From contig NZ_FYDL01000012.1 of NCBI RefSeq assembly GCF_900187505.1, positions 93,210 to 157,209 on the forward strand: a DNA stretch of 64,000 nt, read 5' to 3'. Both the position numbers and the translations under genes were made by a program. Below the pieces are notes generated by a model, which saw only the letters and a program-made list of their open reading frames with translations, was not told where the DNA came from and ran no database searches. This document shows, piece after piece, positions 39,640 to 49,152 of the stretch. This stretch comes from Pseudomonas sp. Irchel s3h17. GTDB taxonomy: Bacteria; Pseudomonadota; Gammaproteobacteria; Pseudomonadales; Pseudomonadaceae. Within the stretch, counting starts at the first letter, position 1, and the number at the start of each line of letters is the position of its first letter.

Positions 39640-40455
39640 ATGCCCGTCATTGCCCAACTGCTGACAGCTGTACTTTTTGCTTGCCTGAGCCTTACCGCCC
39701 GGGCGGAAAAACTGCGCATCGTCACCGAGCCCTGGGCCCCCTACGTCTACGAAGAAAACGGCCAGGCCCGTGGGCTGGATTACGAAACCACGGCGATTGT
39801 CTTCCAGCGCCTGGGCATCGAAGTGCAATGGCAATTCCTGCCCTGGAAACGCTGCCTGCAAATGCTCGACCAAGGGCTGGCCGACGGTGCGCTGGACATC
39901 TTCCACAGCAATGAGCGCGACGCGACGCTGCTCTACCCCAGCGAGCCGCTGTCGCAAGTCGAATTCGTGATGTTCTACGCCAATGCCCGCCCTCACCCCT
40001 TCCGCACCCTGGAAGACCTGCGCGGCCTGACCATCGGCACCTCACCCGGCTACCTGTACAGCCAGGATTTTCGCGAGTCGACGCTGTTCACCCGCGAACC
40101 GGCGCCGACCCATGAAGCCAACTTCGGCAAACTGGCGCGCGGGCGCATCGACCTGCTGATCACCGACCGCCGGGTAGGCCAGACCCTGCTCGACAGCCTG
40201 AACCTGCGCGATCAGATCAGCGAAAGCCCGACTGTCATCAGTCACGAAAGCCAGTTCCTGGCCGTACGCCGCAATGCGGGCATGGACCTGCTGGTGCAGC
40301 GCTTCGGTGCCGAACTCAAGCGCTTCAAGCGCGAACCGGCCTACGCCCAGCTCAGCGCGCGCTATGGCGCAACACCCGCCCCCGCAGCCCAGTTGGCGAC
40401 ACCGCAAGCGGGCAATGAAAAAACCGTTGAGCAGCAGGAAAGCAGCGCACACTGA
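39640..40455 (+). CDS. periplasmic solute-binding protein (SBP_bac_3)
   Basis: A 271-residue protein with a signal peptide (MPVIAQLLTAVLFACLSLTARA) and a type II binding domain: EKLRIVTEPWAPYVYEENGQARGLDYE, then FLPWKRCLQMLDQGLADGALDIF and LRGLTIGTSPGYLYS. The C-terminal 35 residues are an Ala/Pro/Gln-rich tail. As with the similar gene at 12140, no ABC permease is adjacent. It follows the glycosyltransferase-like gene by 33 bases and may share its transcript. The ligand is unknown. Confidence 0.82.
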   Translation: MPVIAQLLTAVLFACLSLTARAEKLRIVTEPWAPYVYEENGQARGLDYETTAIVFQRLGIEVQWQFLPWKRCLQMLDQGLADGALDIFHSNERDATLLYPSEPLSQVEFVMFYANARPHPFRTLEDLRGLTIGTSPGYLYSQDFRESTLFTREPAPTHEANFGKLARGRIDLLITDRRVGQTLLDSLNLRDQISESPTVISHESQFLAVRRNAGMDLLVQRFGAELKRFKREPAYAQLSARYGATPAPAAQLATPQAGNEKTVEQQESSAH

Positions 40456-40461
40456 TTGCTC

Positions 40462-40470
40462 TGTTATACT
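40462..40470 (+). promoter_or_regulatory. extended -10 promoter upstream of rhlE
   Basis: TGTTATACT gives an extended -10 (TG, then TATACT at 40465-40470) with no good -35. It would give a leader of about 205 bases before rhlE; the leader has no recognised riboswitch. Confidence 0.45.
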
Positions 40471-40682
40471 CCGGCCTTCCCGCCAGGCTTACGCCCGGAC
40501 GCTCGGGACTGTTTAAGGCCTCTCGACATCGCTACAGCGCAGCTTTCCAGCCCGCGCGAGCACTCGAAGTTGAGCCTTCAGACCCCAGCAGGACCGGACG
40601 CGATTGCGCTTCTCTCAAACGCCACTCGCGCCAGGCAAGACTATCCCATTGGGCCAAGCCCTAACTAAAAACAGGATTACTC

Positions 40683-42536
40683 ATGTCCTTTGCTTCCCTC
40701 GGTCTCTCCGAGGCTTTAGTCAGCGCCATCGAAGCCGCCGGCTACACCCAGCCTACTCCGGTGCAACAGCGGGCCATTCCCGCCGTGTTGCAAGGTCGCG
40801 ACCTGATGGTCGCGGCACAGACAGGCACAGGCAAGACCGGTGGTTTCGCCCTGCCGATTCTGGAACGCCTGTTTCCCAACGGTCACCCGGACAAATCCCA
40901 GCGTCACGGCCCGCGCCAACCGCGCGTACTGGTCCTGACCCCGACTCGCGAACTGGCTGCCCAGGTGCATGAAAGCTTCAAGCTCTATGCCCGCGACCTC
41001 AAGTTCGTCAGCGCCTGCATCTTCGGCGGCGTTGGCATGAACCCGCAGGTTCAGGCCATGGCCCGTGGCGTTGACGTGCTGGTTGCCTGCCCGGGTCGCT
41101 TGCTCGACCTGGCCGGCCAAGGCAGCGTCGACCTGTCCCACGTGGAAATCCTGGTACTGGACGAAGCCGACCGCATGCTCGACATGGGCTTTGTCCATGA
41201 CGTGAAGAAGGTCCTCGCCCGCCTGCCGGCCAAACGTCAGAACCTGCTGTTCTCGGCGACGTTCTCCAAGGACATCACCGACCTTGCCGGCAAGCTGCTG
41301 CACAACCCTGAGCGCATCGAAGTCACGCCGCCGAACACCACGGTCGAGCGCATCGAGCAACGGGTCTTCCGCTTGCCTGCCAGCCACAAGCGTTCGCTGC
41401 TGGCGCACCTGATTACCGCGGGCGCCTGGGAACAGGTACTGGTCTTCACCCGCACCAAGCACGGCGCCAACCGCCTGGCCGAGTACCTGGACAAGCACGG
41501 CCTGAGCGCCGTGGCGATCCACGGCAACAAGAGCCAGAATGCCCGCACCAAAGCCCTGGCTGACTTCAAGGCCGGCGAAGTGCGCATCCTGGTGGCCACC
41601 GACATCGCCGCACGCGGCCTGGACATCGACCAGTTGCCACACGTGGTCAACTTCGAACTGCCGAACGTCGACGAAGACTACGTGCACCGTATCGGCCGTA
41701 CCGGCCGTGCCGGTCGTTCGGGCGAGGCCATCTCGCTGGTAGCACCGGACGAAGAAAAACTGCTGAAAAGCATCGAGCGCATGACCAAGCAGAAAATCGC
41801 CGATGGCGACCTGATGGGTTTTGACTCCAGTACCGTAGAAGCGGAAAAACCTGAAGTACGCGAGCGTCCGGATGTACGTAACCCGCGCAACCCACGCGGC
41901 CCTCGCGGCGACGGTCCGAACGGTGGTGGTGGCGGTCGCAAGGACAAGGGCAAGGACAAGGGTGGCAAGGAAAAACCGCCGGCCGCCCGTGGCGAACGCC
42001 CGGCGCAAAAACCGCGTGAAGGCACGCCAGCCCGTGAACAGCAACGCCCTGCTCCACGTGCGGCCGCCGACCGGGCACCGGACGAGTTCCTCGACGACGA
42101 TGTGGATAACTTCGGTAACCGCGTCGACTACGTGCCACAGCAGAAACCGGCCCAGGGCCGTGGTCGCCGTCCGGGTGCCCCGGCTCAAGGCGCAGGGGCT
42201 GGCGCTCCACGCACCGGCCAGCCGCAAGGCCGGCAGAACGGTCCGCGCAACAGCAGCGGCGCCACCACTGGCACCCCGCCAGCCAAGCGCAGCGGCCCGC
42301 GTAGCGGCGCCCCTCGTGACGGCCAGGCCCGCCGCGAAGACTCGCGCACCCGTCGTCCGGCCCGTGACGACCAGCCGCGCCAGGAACCGGCGGTACAAAA
42401 CCCGCGCGGCGGCCCGGCACCAAAGATCATTCACAAGGAGTCCAAGAGCGATCGCTTCCCGACACCTGAGCAGCTCGATCAACTGCCAAGCCGTCCACGC
42501 GGCGAAAAACCTGCGTTGCTGACCCGCAACCGCTGA
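40683..42536 (+). CDS. rhlE: DEAD-box RNA helicase RhlE
   Basis: A 617-residue helicase. The core (1-385) has the Q motif ([10 protein letters not shown]), [31 protein letters not shown] (FSATFSKDI), [12 protein letters not shown] and [13 protein letters not shown]. The remaining about 230 residues are a low-complexity tail rich in Arg, Gly, Pro, Lys and Gln, much longer than in E. coli RhlE (about 450 residues in total). Such tails bind RNA and can drive phase separation or cold-growth functions. RhlE acts in ribosome maturation and RNA turnover. Terminated by the strong hairpin at 42553. Confidence 0.93.
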   Translation: MSFASLGLSEALVSAIEAAGYTQPTPVQQRAIPAVLQGRDLMVAAQTGTGKTGGFALPILERLFPNGHPDKSQRHGPRQPRVLVLTPTRELAAQVHESFKLYARDLKFVSACIFGGVGMNPQVQAMARGVDVLVACPGRLLDLAGQGSVDLSHVEILVLDEADRMLDMGFVHDVKKVLARLPAKRQNLLFSATFSKDITDLAGKLLHNPERIEVTPPNTTVERIEQRVFRLPASHKRSLLAHLITAGAWEQVLVFTRTKHGANRLAEYLDKHGLSAVAIHGNKSQNARTKALADFKAGEVRILVATDIAARGLDIDQLPHVVNFELPNVDEDYVHRIGRTGRAGRSGEAISLVAPDEEKLLKSIERMTKQKIADGDLMGFDSSTVEAEKPEVRERPDVRNPRNPRGPRGDGPNGGGGGRKDKGKDKGGKEKPPAARGERPAQKPREGTPAREQQRPAPRAAADRAPDEFLDDDVDNFGNRVDYVPQQKPAQGRGRRPGAPAQGAGAGAPRTGQPQGRQNGPRNSSGATTGTPPAKRSGPRSGAPRDGQARREDSRTRRPARDDQPRQEPAVQNPRGGPAPKIIHKESKSDRFPTPEQLDQLPSRPRGEKPALLTRNR

Positions 42537-42552
42537 TTTTTCAAGCACCATG

Positions 42553-42591
42553 AAAAACGCCCCGGATCTTGCGATCCGGGGCGTTTTTTTT
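42553..42591. terminator. bidirectional terminator between rhlE and yceI
   Basis: A perfect 16-bp stem (AAAAACGCCCCGGATC / GATCCGGGGCGTTTTT) with a TTGC loop and a longer T-run on the plus strand; A-tract opposite serves the convergent yceI gene. Confidence 0.94.
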
Positions 42592-42604
42592 GTAGCCGCG
42601 AAAA

Positions 42605-43201
42605 TTACTTCGCTTTCACGCCTTCAAACGTGATGTACAACTCGACCGCGTCGGAAGCCGGGCCCAGATTTTTCTGCTTGCCGAAATCGCTACGCTTGAT
42701 GTGGGTGGTACCTTCGAAGCCCGCACGGTAGCCGCCCCATGGATCCTTGCCTTCACCCAGGAAGGTGGCCTTGACCACAACCGGCTTGGTCACGCCCAGC
42801 AGGGTCAGGTCGCCTGTCACGTCAGCGGTTTCCTTGCCATCCGCGTTCTTGCCGGTGGACTTGACGCTGGTGGAGACGAACTTGGCATCAGCAAACTTTC
42901 CCGCATCCAGGAAGTCGCTACTGGTGATGTGCTTGTCACGCTCGGCATGGTTGGTGAACACACTGCCAGTGCGTACGTTGACTTCGATCTTGCTGTCTTC
43001 CGGCTTGGCCGCGTCGAAGCTGAACTTGCCATCCAGGTCCTTGAAGGTACCGGTGATGTAGCTGTAACCCAGGTGGCTGATCTTGAAATCAACGAAGGCG
43101 TGCTGGCCTTCCTTGTCGATCACATAGTCCGCGGCCATCACCTGACCTGCCGACAATACTGCAGTACCAATTGCCAGAGCGGCGAGAGTCTTTTTCAACA
43201 T
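42605..43201 (-). CDS. yceI: YceI family periplasmic protein
   Basis: A 198-residue secreted protein (signal [23 protein letters not shown]) with the lipocalin-like YceI domain: [37 protein letters not shown] at the N-terminus and [28 protein letters not shown] at the C-terminus. YceI proteins bind polyisoprenoids such as ubiquinone or its precursors. The gene lies 31 bases after a cytochrome b561 gene on the same strand, the usual yceI-yceJ type pairing, suggesting joint action in periplasmic quinone or redox handling. Confidence 0.93.
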   Translation of the reverse strand: MLKKTLAALAIGTAVLSAGQVMAADYVIDKEGQHAFVDFKISHLGYSYITGTFKDLDGKFSFDAAKPEDSKIEVNVRTGSVFTNHAERDKHITSSDFLDAGKFADAKFVSTSVKSTGKNADGKETADVTGDLTLLGVTKPVVVKATFLGEGKDPWGGYRAGFEGTTHIKRSDFGKQKNLGPASDAVELYITFEGVKAK

Positions 43202-43232
43202 GCTTTCTATTCCTTGGAGTCGAGGTTGAACA

Positions 43233-43784
43233 TCAGGCTTTGCGACCCAGCATTCGGGTCAGCGTCACATCACGATCGATAAAGTGGTGCTTCAATGCAG
43301 CCAGTGCATGGAGGCCGGAAAAAACGACCAGCGCCCAGGCCAGATAAAAATGAATCACACCCGCTATGTCTGCCTGGTCCGGTAGACCGGAAATCAAGGC
43401 AGGGACTTCGAACAGGCCAAACACCGGAATCCCGACACCGTCTGCGGTGGAAATCAGGTAGCCGGTAATCATCACGCCGAACAGGCCCAGGTACAGAAAC
43501 CCGTGACCCAGCTTGGCGCCGAGGCGAGTCATGCGGTCGTAGCTGGCCAGGATCGGCGGTGGCGGGCTGAAAAAGCGCCAGAGCCCCCGCAATACCATGA
43601 CCGCGAAGAGCACCAGGCCGATGCTTTTGTGCAAGTCGGGCGCGTCTTTGCGCCAGGTGCTGTAGTAATCCAGCCCGACCATCCACAAGCCCAGCGCAAA
43701 TAGGCCGACAACGACCAGCACTACGCCCCAGTGCAGGAAAATACTGACCCAACCATATCGGGAAGAAGAGTTACGTAGCTGCAT
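43233..43784 (-). CDS. cytochrome b561 family protein
   Basis: A 183-residue four-TM haem protein (YceJ/CybB type). Helices lie at about 13-35, 50-70, 95-115 and 145-165. The four candidate haem ligands are the His residues in [21 protein letters not shown] and [18 protein letters not shown], spaced as in b561. It moves electrons between ubiquinol and periplasmic acceptors. The start at 43784 omits a non-conserved upstream extension. It heads the two-gene operon with yceI. Three TATCGA hexamers (43818, 43830, 43863) lie in its upstream region and may be a regulator site. Confidence 0.87.
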   Translation of the reverse strand: MQLRNSSSRYGWVSIFLHWGVVLVVVGLFALGLWMVGLDYYSTWRKDAPDLHKSIGLVLFAVMVLRGLWRFFSPPPPILASYDRMTRLGAKLGHGFLYLGLFGVMITGYLISTADGVGIPVFGLFEVPALISGLPDQADIAGVIHFYLAWALVVFSGLHALAALKHHFIDRDVTLTRMLGRKA

Positions 43785-44085
43785 TGCCCAAATCCTGTAA
43801 AAAACTGCGACCAAGACTATCGAGTTATCTATCGATTTAAAGCCGAAAATTTCGCTTTGAAATATCGAGAAAACCGATCAAGAGCCTGCAACAGGATGGT
43901 TAAGGAAAGATTAACGCCGTGGCAAGCTTCTCTCCCCGGCACACCGGGCGTGCCCCCGGACGCCGCCGGCTCGTCAATGCAAACACGTGAAAAAGCCACA
44001 ATAGGTTGTCCGCATCCCTTTCATTGCATAGGCTTGCGCGACTGTTTGCCCGCGAAACAAGCGAGCCGTCTCGAGGAGAATGAAA

Positions 44086-45492
44086 ATGGGCCTGAATAAT
44101 CAGTGGATGCAGCGCGATCTCGCGGTCCTGTGGCATCCCTGCACCCAGATGAAAGACCACGAACAACTGCCGCTGATCCCAATCAAGCGCGGCGAAGGCG
44201 TGTGGCTCGAAGACTTCGAAGGCAAACGTTATCTCGATGCGGTCAGCTCCTGGTGGGTCAACGTCTTCGGCCATGCCAACCCGCGGATCAACCAGCGGAT
44301 CAAGGACCAGGTGGATCAACTGGAACACGTGATCCTCGCCGGCTTCAGCCACCAGCCGGTGATCGAACTGTCCGAGCGCCTGGTGAAAATGACTCCGGAA
44401 GGCCTGACCCGGTGCTTCTACGCCGATAACGGCTCGTCGTGCATCGAAGTCGCGTTGAAAATGAGCTTCCACTACTGGCTCAACCGCGGCCTGCCGAACA
44501 AAAAGCGCTTCGTCACCCTGACCAACAGCTACCACGGCGAGACCATGGCCGCGATGTCGGTCGGCGATGTGCCGCTGTTCACCGAAACCTACAAAGCCCT
44601 GCTGCTGGACACCATCAAGGTGCCGAGTCCCGACTGCTACCTGCGCCCCGAGGGCATGAGCTGGGAGGAACACTCGCGCAACCTGTTTGCCGCGATGGAG
44701 CAGACCCTGGCGGAAAACCACGACACGGTCGCGGCGGTGATTATCGAACCGCTGATCCAGGGCGCGGGCGGCATGCGCATGTATCACCCGGTGTACCTGA
44801 AACTGCTGCGCGAAGCCTGCGACCGTTACGGCGTACACCTGATCCTCGACGAAATCGCCGTCGGTTTCGGCCGTACCGGCACGATGTTCGCCTGTGAGCA
44901 GGCCGGTATCCGTCCAGACTTCCTGTGCCTGTCCAAGGCCCTGACCGGCGGCTATCTGCCGCTGGCGGCCTGCATCACCACCGACGACGTCTACAGCGCC
45001 TTCTACGACGACTACCCGACCCTGCGCGCCTTCCTGCACTCCCACAGCTACACCGGCAACCCGCTGGCCTGTGCGGCCGCGCTGGCGACCCTGGATATCT
45101 TCGAGCACGACAACGTCATCGAGAACAACAAGGCCCTGGCCCAGCGCATGGCCTCGTCCACCGCGCACCTGGTGGACCACCCTAACGTCTCGGAGGTGCG
45201 CCAGACCGGCATGGTACTGGCCATCGAGATGGTCCAGGACAAGGCCAGCAAGACCGCCTACCCATGGCAGGAACGCCGTGGCCTGAAAGTGTTCCAGCAT
45301 GCGCTGGAGCGCGGTGCGCTGTTGCGCCCGTTGGGCAGCGTGGTGTATTTCCTGCCGCCCTATGTGATCACCCCCGAGCAGATCGACTTCCTCGCCGAAG
45401 TCGCCAGCGAAGGCATCGACATCGCTACCCGCGACAGCATCAGCGTGGCCGTGCCGAAGGACTTCCACCCGGGGTTCCGTGATCCGGGTTAA
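44086..45492 (+). CDS. bioA: adenosylmethionine-8-amino-7-oxononanoate aminotransferase
   Basis: A 468-residue class III PLP transaminase of biotin synthesis, using SAM as the amino donor to make 7,8-diaminononanoate. Visible: [15 protein letters not shown], the substrate-site [33 protein letters not shown], the metal/PLP segment LIFDEIA-type [20 protein letters not shown], and PLP Lys in [19 protein letters not shown] 44086 was chosen because GAGGAG sits seven bases upstream, while ATG 44080 is too close. The other bio genes are not in the window. The 301-bp gap before it (43785-44085) shows no second gene and no BirA-type operator that I can recognise. Confidence 0.95.
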   Translation: MGLNNQWMQRDLAVLWHPCTQMKDHEQLPLIPIKRGEGVWLEDFEGKRYLDAVSSWWVNVFGHANPRINQRIKDQVDQLEHVILAGFSHQPVIELSERLVKMTPEGLTRCFYADNGSSCIEVALKMSFHYWLNRGLPNKKRFVTLTNSYHGETMAAMSVGDVPLFTETYKALLLDTIKVPSPDCYLRPEGMSWEEHSRNLFAAMEQTLAENHDTVAAVIIEPLIQGAGGMRMYHPVYLKLLREACDRYGVHLILDEIAVGFGRTGTMFACEQAGIRPDFLCLSKALTGGYLPLAACITTDDVYSAFYDDYPTLRAFLHSHSYTGNPLACAAALATLDIFEHDNVIENNKALAQRMASSTAHLVDHPNVSEVRQTGMVLAIEMVQDKASKTAYPWQERRGLKVFQHALERGALLRPLGSVVYFLPPYVITPEQIDFLAEVASEGIDIATRDSISVAVPKDFHPGFRDPG

Positions 45493-45510
45493 GCCCTGTC
45501 GATGACCCAC

Positions 45511-45642
45511 TGTGGCGAGGGAGCTTGCTCCCGCTGGGGCGCAAAGCGGCCCCAAAACCTGCAACCGTGTTTCACCGGTTAAAACGCATCCGCCGGGTTA
45601 CGGCTGCTTCGCAGCCGAGCGGGAGCAAGCTCCCTCGCCACA
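45511..45642. repeat. REPIN (GTGGCGAGGGAGC family)
   Basis: Both ends are intact; the interior holds a GGCTGCTTCGCAGCC hairpin beside the right end. It fills the gap between bioA and rsmE. Confidence 0.92.
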
Positions 45643-45700
45643 AAAACCCGTTCCCGCAAATCAGTGTCAAGCTACATCCGACTTTTTACAGAGAACCGAA

Positions 45701-46420
45701 ATGAGACTGTCCCGCTTCTTTATCGACGCCCCCTTGAGCCTCGGCGAACATGAATTGCCCGAGGCCCAGGCGCATTACATCAGCCGCGTGCTGCGCATGG
45801 CCGAAGGCGATGCCCTGCAAGTGTTCGACGGTTCTGGCCAGGAATTTCGCGGCACCCTGGCGGAAGTCGGCAAGAAGCGTGTACGGGTAGCGTTGACGGA
45901 AAGCTTCGCCGGGCAAGTCGAGTCGCCCCTGCAGATTCACCTGGGCCAGGGCCTGTCCCGTGGCGAGCGCATGGACTGGGCGATACAGAAAGCCACCGAG
46001 TTGGGCGTGAACGAAATCACCCCGATCTTCAGTGACCGCTGCGAAGTCCGGCTCAAGGACGAACGCGCCGACAAACGCCTGCAACACTGGCGTCAGGTGG
46101 CGATCAGTGCTTGTGAACAATGCGGTCGCTCACGGGTGCCGGTGATTCATCCACCCGTACTGTTGGCCGACTGGCTCAAACACACCGAGGCCGAGCTCAA
46201 GCTGGTGCTGCACCCGGTGGCCGAGCCGCTGGTGAGCCATGCAAAACCCGCGACCCTGGCCTTCCTGATCGGCCCGGAAGGCGGCTTGACGGAGGCTGAA
46301 GTCGAACAGGCCCAAGGCGCGGGCTTCCATTCCGCTCGCCTCGGTCCACGGGTGTTGCGCACCGAGACCGCGCCGGTGGTGGCGTTGGCGGTGGCCCAGC
46401 AGTTGTGGGGGGACTTCTAA
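45701..46420 (+). CDS. rsmE: 16S rRNA (uracil1498-N3)-methyltransferase
   Basis: A 239-residue SPOUT methyltransferase. The N-terminal PUA-like part begins MRLSRFFIDAPLSLGEHELPEAQAHYISRVLRM, and the trefoil-knot region has LIGPEGGLTEAEVEQA and RLGPRVLRTETAPVVALA, all RsmE hallmarks. It methylates U1498 of 16S rRNA. ATG 45701 starts the conserved sequence; a longer in-frame reading runs into the REPIN. The bioA-rsmE order is the same as in P. aeruginosa. Confidence 0.96.
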   Translation: MRLSRFFIDAPLSLGEHELPEAQAHYISRVLRMAEGDALQVFDGSGQEFRGTLAEVGKKRVRVALTESFAGQVESPLQIHLGQGLSRGERMDWAIQKATELGVNEITPIFSDRCEVRLKDERADKRLQHWRQVAISACEQCGRSRVPVIHPPVLLADWLKHTEAELKLVLHPVAEPLVSHAKPATLAFLIGPEGGLTEAEVEQAQGAGFHSARLGPRVLRTETAPVVALAVAQQLWGDF

Positions 46421-46433
46421 AAATCCAAGGTTT

Positions 46434-46482
46434 GATCGTTCCCACTCGTTGATCGTTCCCACGCAGGAGCACGGGAACGATC
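46434..46482. repeat. intergenic repeat with GATCGTTCCCAC units
   Basis: GATCGTTCCCAC occurs at 46434 and again at 46451, followed by the inverted GGGAACGATC at 46473. This GATCGTTCCCACGC / GGGAACGATC hairpin type is another small repeat of pseudomonad intergenic regions and may act as a terminator for the convergent genes on each side. Confidence 0.75.
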
Positions 46483-46492
46483 TGCGCTGAGG

Positions 46493-47395
46493 TTACTGCA
46501 CCGGATCACTCACCGGCTTGGCGATGATGGCCTTGAGTTCGCTGGTCATCGGGAATTCAAGGTTCAGGCCTTTGGGCGGGATCGGCTGCTCGAACCAGCG
46601 CTGGTAGATCCCGTTGATTTCACCCGAGCTGTAGAGGTCGGCCAGCGTCCCGTTGACCAGTGCGAGGAACTGCGGATCGTCCTTGCGCACCATGCAGCTG
46701 TAGATTTCCCGCGACTGCTCTTCCCCGACCACCACCCACTTGTGCGGATCACGGGCCTTGGCGCGCTCGCCGTAGAGCAACGCGTCGTCCATGTAAAACG
46801 CTGCCGCCCGACCCGATTGCAGCATCTGGAAGGCTTCGCCGTGGTCCTTGGCGCTGATCACGAACATGTCAATCTTGTGGTCGACGTTGTAGCTTTTCAG
46901 GAAGCGCTCGTTGGTGGTGCCGGCGGTGGTCACCACATTCTTGCCGCGTAGATCGGCGAAGCTTTTGATGCCGCTGTCGTTGGCGGTCAGCAACTGGCCT
47001 TTGACGTAGATAAACCCGTAGGAAAACGCCACCTGCTTCTGCCGCTCAGCCGTCACCCCGGTCGACCCGCACTCCAGGTCCACGGTACCGTTCTGCACCA
47101 GCGGGATTCGGGTTTGCGAGGTCACCAGGTTGTACTTCACCTTGAGCTCGGGCAGCGCCAGTTTCTGCTGGATACGCTCGACAATCTTGCTCGCCAGGTC
47201 CACCGAGTAGCCCATGGGCTGGCCCGAGTGATCCCCCACGTAGGAGAACGGCACCGACGCATCGCGGTAGCCCAGGGTGATGCTGTTGGCGCTGGCGATC
47301 TTGCCCAGGGTGCCGGTCAACGGCGCTTCGTTCGCCTGGGCTTGCGTGCCGAGCAACAGGCCCAGGGTGCAGGCGATCAACGTGATTTTTTGCAT
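46493..47395 (-). CDS. amino-acid ABC transporter binding protein (GltI/AatJ-like)
   Basis: A 300-residue periplasmic binding protein (signal MQKITLIACTLGLLLGTQAQA). The domain pattern TLGKIASANSITLGYRDASVPFSYVGD, then YNLVTSQTRIPLVQNGTVDLECGSTGVTAERQKQV, is that of the glutamate/aspartate-type GltI/AatJ proteins. No permease or ATPase genes are adjacent. It is the last gene of an operon with a D-amino-acid dehydrogenase and a RidA protein (gaps 28 and 29 bases), so its ligand may be the amino acid fed to that pathway. Confidence 0.85.
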   Translation of the reverse strand: MQKITLIACTLGLLLGTQAQANEAPLTGTLGKIASANSITLGYRDASVPFSYVGDHSGQPMGYSVDLASKIVERIQQKLALPELKVKYNLVTSQTRIPLVQNGTVDLECGSTGVTAERQKQVAFSYGFIYVKGQLLTANDSGIKSFADLRGKNVVTTAGTTNERFLKSYNVDHKIDMFVISAKDHGEAFQMLQSGRAAAFYMDDALLYGERAKARDPHKWVVVGEEQSREIYSCMVRKDDPQFLALVNGTLADLYSSGEINGIYQRWFEQPIPPKGLNLEFPMTSELKAIIAKPVSDPVQ

Positions 47396-47424
47396 TGTTA
47401 TTCTCCGTTGTGGGTAAGACGTGT

Positions 47425-47775
47425 TTATCGACGAGCCGCGATGACGGTGATTTCCACCAGGACCTGCGGGCGTGCCAGTTCGGCCTGCAAGGTGGTGCGG
47501 CTCGGTGCCTGGCCCGGCGACAACCAGGCCGACCAGACTTCGTTCATGGCCGCAAAGTCCTGCTCGATGTTCTTCAGGTAAATGGTCGCACTGAGCAGAT
47601 GATCCTTGTCGCTGCCCGCTTCGGCCAGTAATGCATCGATCTTCTCCAGCACTTCGCGGGTCTGTCCGGTGGCATCGGTGGCATCGCCCGGCACCTGGCC
47701 TGAGAGAAAGGCCAGGTCGCCAAAGGTCACGGCGCCGGACAGACGTGGGTTGGTGTGGATGCGGGTGATGGTCAT
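47425..47775 (-). CDS. RidA family (Rid) protein
   Basis: A 116-residue YjgF/YER057c/UK114 protein. Family features are TFGDLAFLSGQVPGDA near the N-terminus, SATIYLKNIEQDFAAMNEVWSAWL in the middle, and the conserved C-terminal Arg followed by a hydrophobic strand (LARPQVLVEITVIAARR; the imine-contacting Arg of RidA is near R101 here). RidA hydrolyses reactive enamine/imine intermediates to 2-oxo acids. The start at 47775 has AAGGA upstream. Sitting between an amino-acid dehydrogenase and a binding protein, it likely handles the imine made by the dehydrogenase. Confidence 0.88.
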   Translation of the reverse strand: MTITRIHTNPRLSGAVTFGDLAFLSGQVPGDATDATGQTREVLEKIDALLAEAGSDKDHLLSATIYLKNIEQDFAAMNEVWSAWLSPGQAPSRTTLQAELARPQVLVEITVIAARR

Positions 47776-47803
47776 CAGACGTTCCTTCTCAGTGGGTAAG
47801 CGT

Positions 47804-49045
47804 TCAGGCCGCACGCGGTGTGAAGCCCTGCAGGTCGATGGAGGGGCGGCGCTGGCCGATCAGTTCACTGAGCAGCCGGGCACTGCCGCAGGCCAGGGTG
47901 AATCCCAGCGCGCCATGGCCGAGGTTGAGCCACAGATTGCGATACGCCGTGGCGCCCAGCAACGGTACGCCACTGGGGGTGGCCGGGCGCATGCCGGCCC
48001 ATTCGACAGCCGAGTCGTAAGCCCCGGCATCGGGAAAGGTGTCACGCGCTTGGCGCTTGATCAGGGCCAGTCGCTTGGGGTCCAGCGCCGGGTCGAAACC
48101 GACGATGTCGACCATTGCCGCCACCCGCAACTGCTCGCCGATACGGGCATAGACGATCTTGCGGTCGTAGTCGGTGATGCTCAGGTCCGGCGCACGGTGC
48201 TCGGCGCCGATCGGCACGGTCAGGCTATACCCCTTGAGCGGGTACAACGGCAGGTTCAAGCCGGGCAGCGCCAGATGCGGGCTGCGATGGCCGGCGGCGA
48301 TCACCAACTGATCCACCGGCAACACCTCGCCGCCCAGTTCGATGGCGGTCACCGCGCCACTGGCATGGCGAATCCCGGTCACGGCCTGCCCCAGTCGAAA
48401 CTCGCAGCGACCGGAAGCCTGCAAGCGCGCCGCCAATTGCAGGCAAAAGCCGTGGCAATCGCCGACTTCTTCATCCGGGGTGTAAATCGCGCCCACAAAC
48501 GGCGCATCGGCCAGGGCGGGGTCAAGGCGCGCGCATTCGGCTTGCGACAGCACCTGCTGTTGTTGCGGATCGGCAAGGCTGCCACGGGCATGGTCAAAGC
48601 TTGCGGCCTGGCGAAAGGTCACCAGCTTGCCGTTGCGCCGCCAATTGAAACCGCCCAATGAATCCTCGTCGCGCCAGGTTTGCAGGGTGGACTGGCTCAA
48701 CAGCGCCAGGCGCAACAGATGGGCAGCGTTGGCGCGGTTGACCGAGGAGCGGCAGGCCCCCAGGAAGGACGCCATCCAGCGCCATTGCGCCGGGTCGAAA
48801 CGCGGGCGCAGCTTCAGCGGGGAGTCGCCACGCAGCATCCAGCCGATGGCCTGCAAGGGCACGCCGGCATCTGCCAGCGGTGCCACGTAGCGATAGGACA
48901 ACTGGCCGCCGTTGGCGAAACTGGTTTCGCTGCCCAGTGACTCACGGGCCTCGACCAGAGTCACCGCAACGCCCTCGCGAACCAGCGCGTAAGCCGTTGC
49001 CAGGCCAATGACGCCGCCGCCGATGATGCACACTCGCTGAGCCAT
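47804..49045 (-). CDS. D-amino acid dehydrogenase (DadA-like)
   Basis: A 413-residue FAD enzyme. N-terminal dinucleotide fold CIIGGGVIGLATAYALVREG, then EARESLGSETSFANGGQLSYRYVAPLAD as in DadA, and a C-terminal FAD-site LGATAYRNLWLNLGHGALGFTLACGS. It oxidises D-amino acids to imino acids, releasing 2-oxo acid and ammonia, passing electrons to the quinone pool. A second DadA-like gene is usual in pseudomonads in addition to the dadAX locus; the alanine racemase dadX is not here. It heads the operon with RidA and a binding protein and is divergent from a LysR gene. Confidence 0.85.
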   Translation of the reverse strand: MAQRVCIIGGGVIGLATAYALVREGVAVTLVEARESLGSETSFANGGQLSYRYVAPLADAGVPLQAIGWMLRGDSPLKLRPRFDPAQWRWMASFLGACRSSVNRANAAHLLRLALLSQSTLQTWRDEDSLGGFNWRRNGKLVTFRQAASFDHARGSLADPQQQQVLSQAECARLDPALADAPFVGAIYTPDEEVGDCHGFCLQLAARLQASGRCEFRLGQAVTGIRHASGAVTAIELGGEVLPVDQLVIAAGHRSPHLALPGLNLPLYPLKGYSLTVPIGAEHRAPDLSITDYDRKIVYARIGEQLRVAAMVDIVGFDPALDPKRLALIKRQARDTFPDAGAYDSAVEWAGMRPATPSGVPLLGATAYRNLWLNLGHGALGFTLACGSARLLSELIGQRRPSIDLQGFTPRAA

Positions 49046-49126
49046 GTCAGTCCTTACGCGTTATTCAGACGAGCCCGAGGTTAGAGCCAGGTGACAGGCG
49101 TCGAACAATGAATAAAGATGCCAGTC

Positions 49127-49145
49127 CCATAAACAAAGGTTATGG
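49127..49145. promoter_or_regulatory. LysR-type T-N11-A palindrome
   Basis: CCATAA (49127-49132), 7 bases, TTATGG (49140-49145), a perfect inverted repeat containing T-N11-A. It lies in the 107-bp gap between the divergent dadA-like and lysR genes, eight bases before the chosen lysR start. Confidence 0.6.
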
Positions 49146-49152
49146 ACGTGTC

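Noticed and set aside
40716-42551. A 611-codon open frame antisense to rhlE
   Set aside because: It is opposite an unmistakable DEAD-box helicase and has no recognisable motif; it arises from GC-rich third positions.
43948-43966. GC-rich hairpin (GGCAC...GTGCC) upstream of bioA
   Set aside because: No T-run follows and the stem is only five pairs, so it is not called a terminator or operator.
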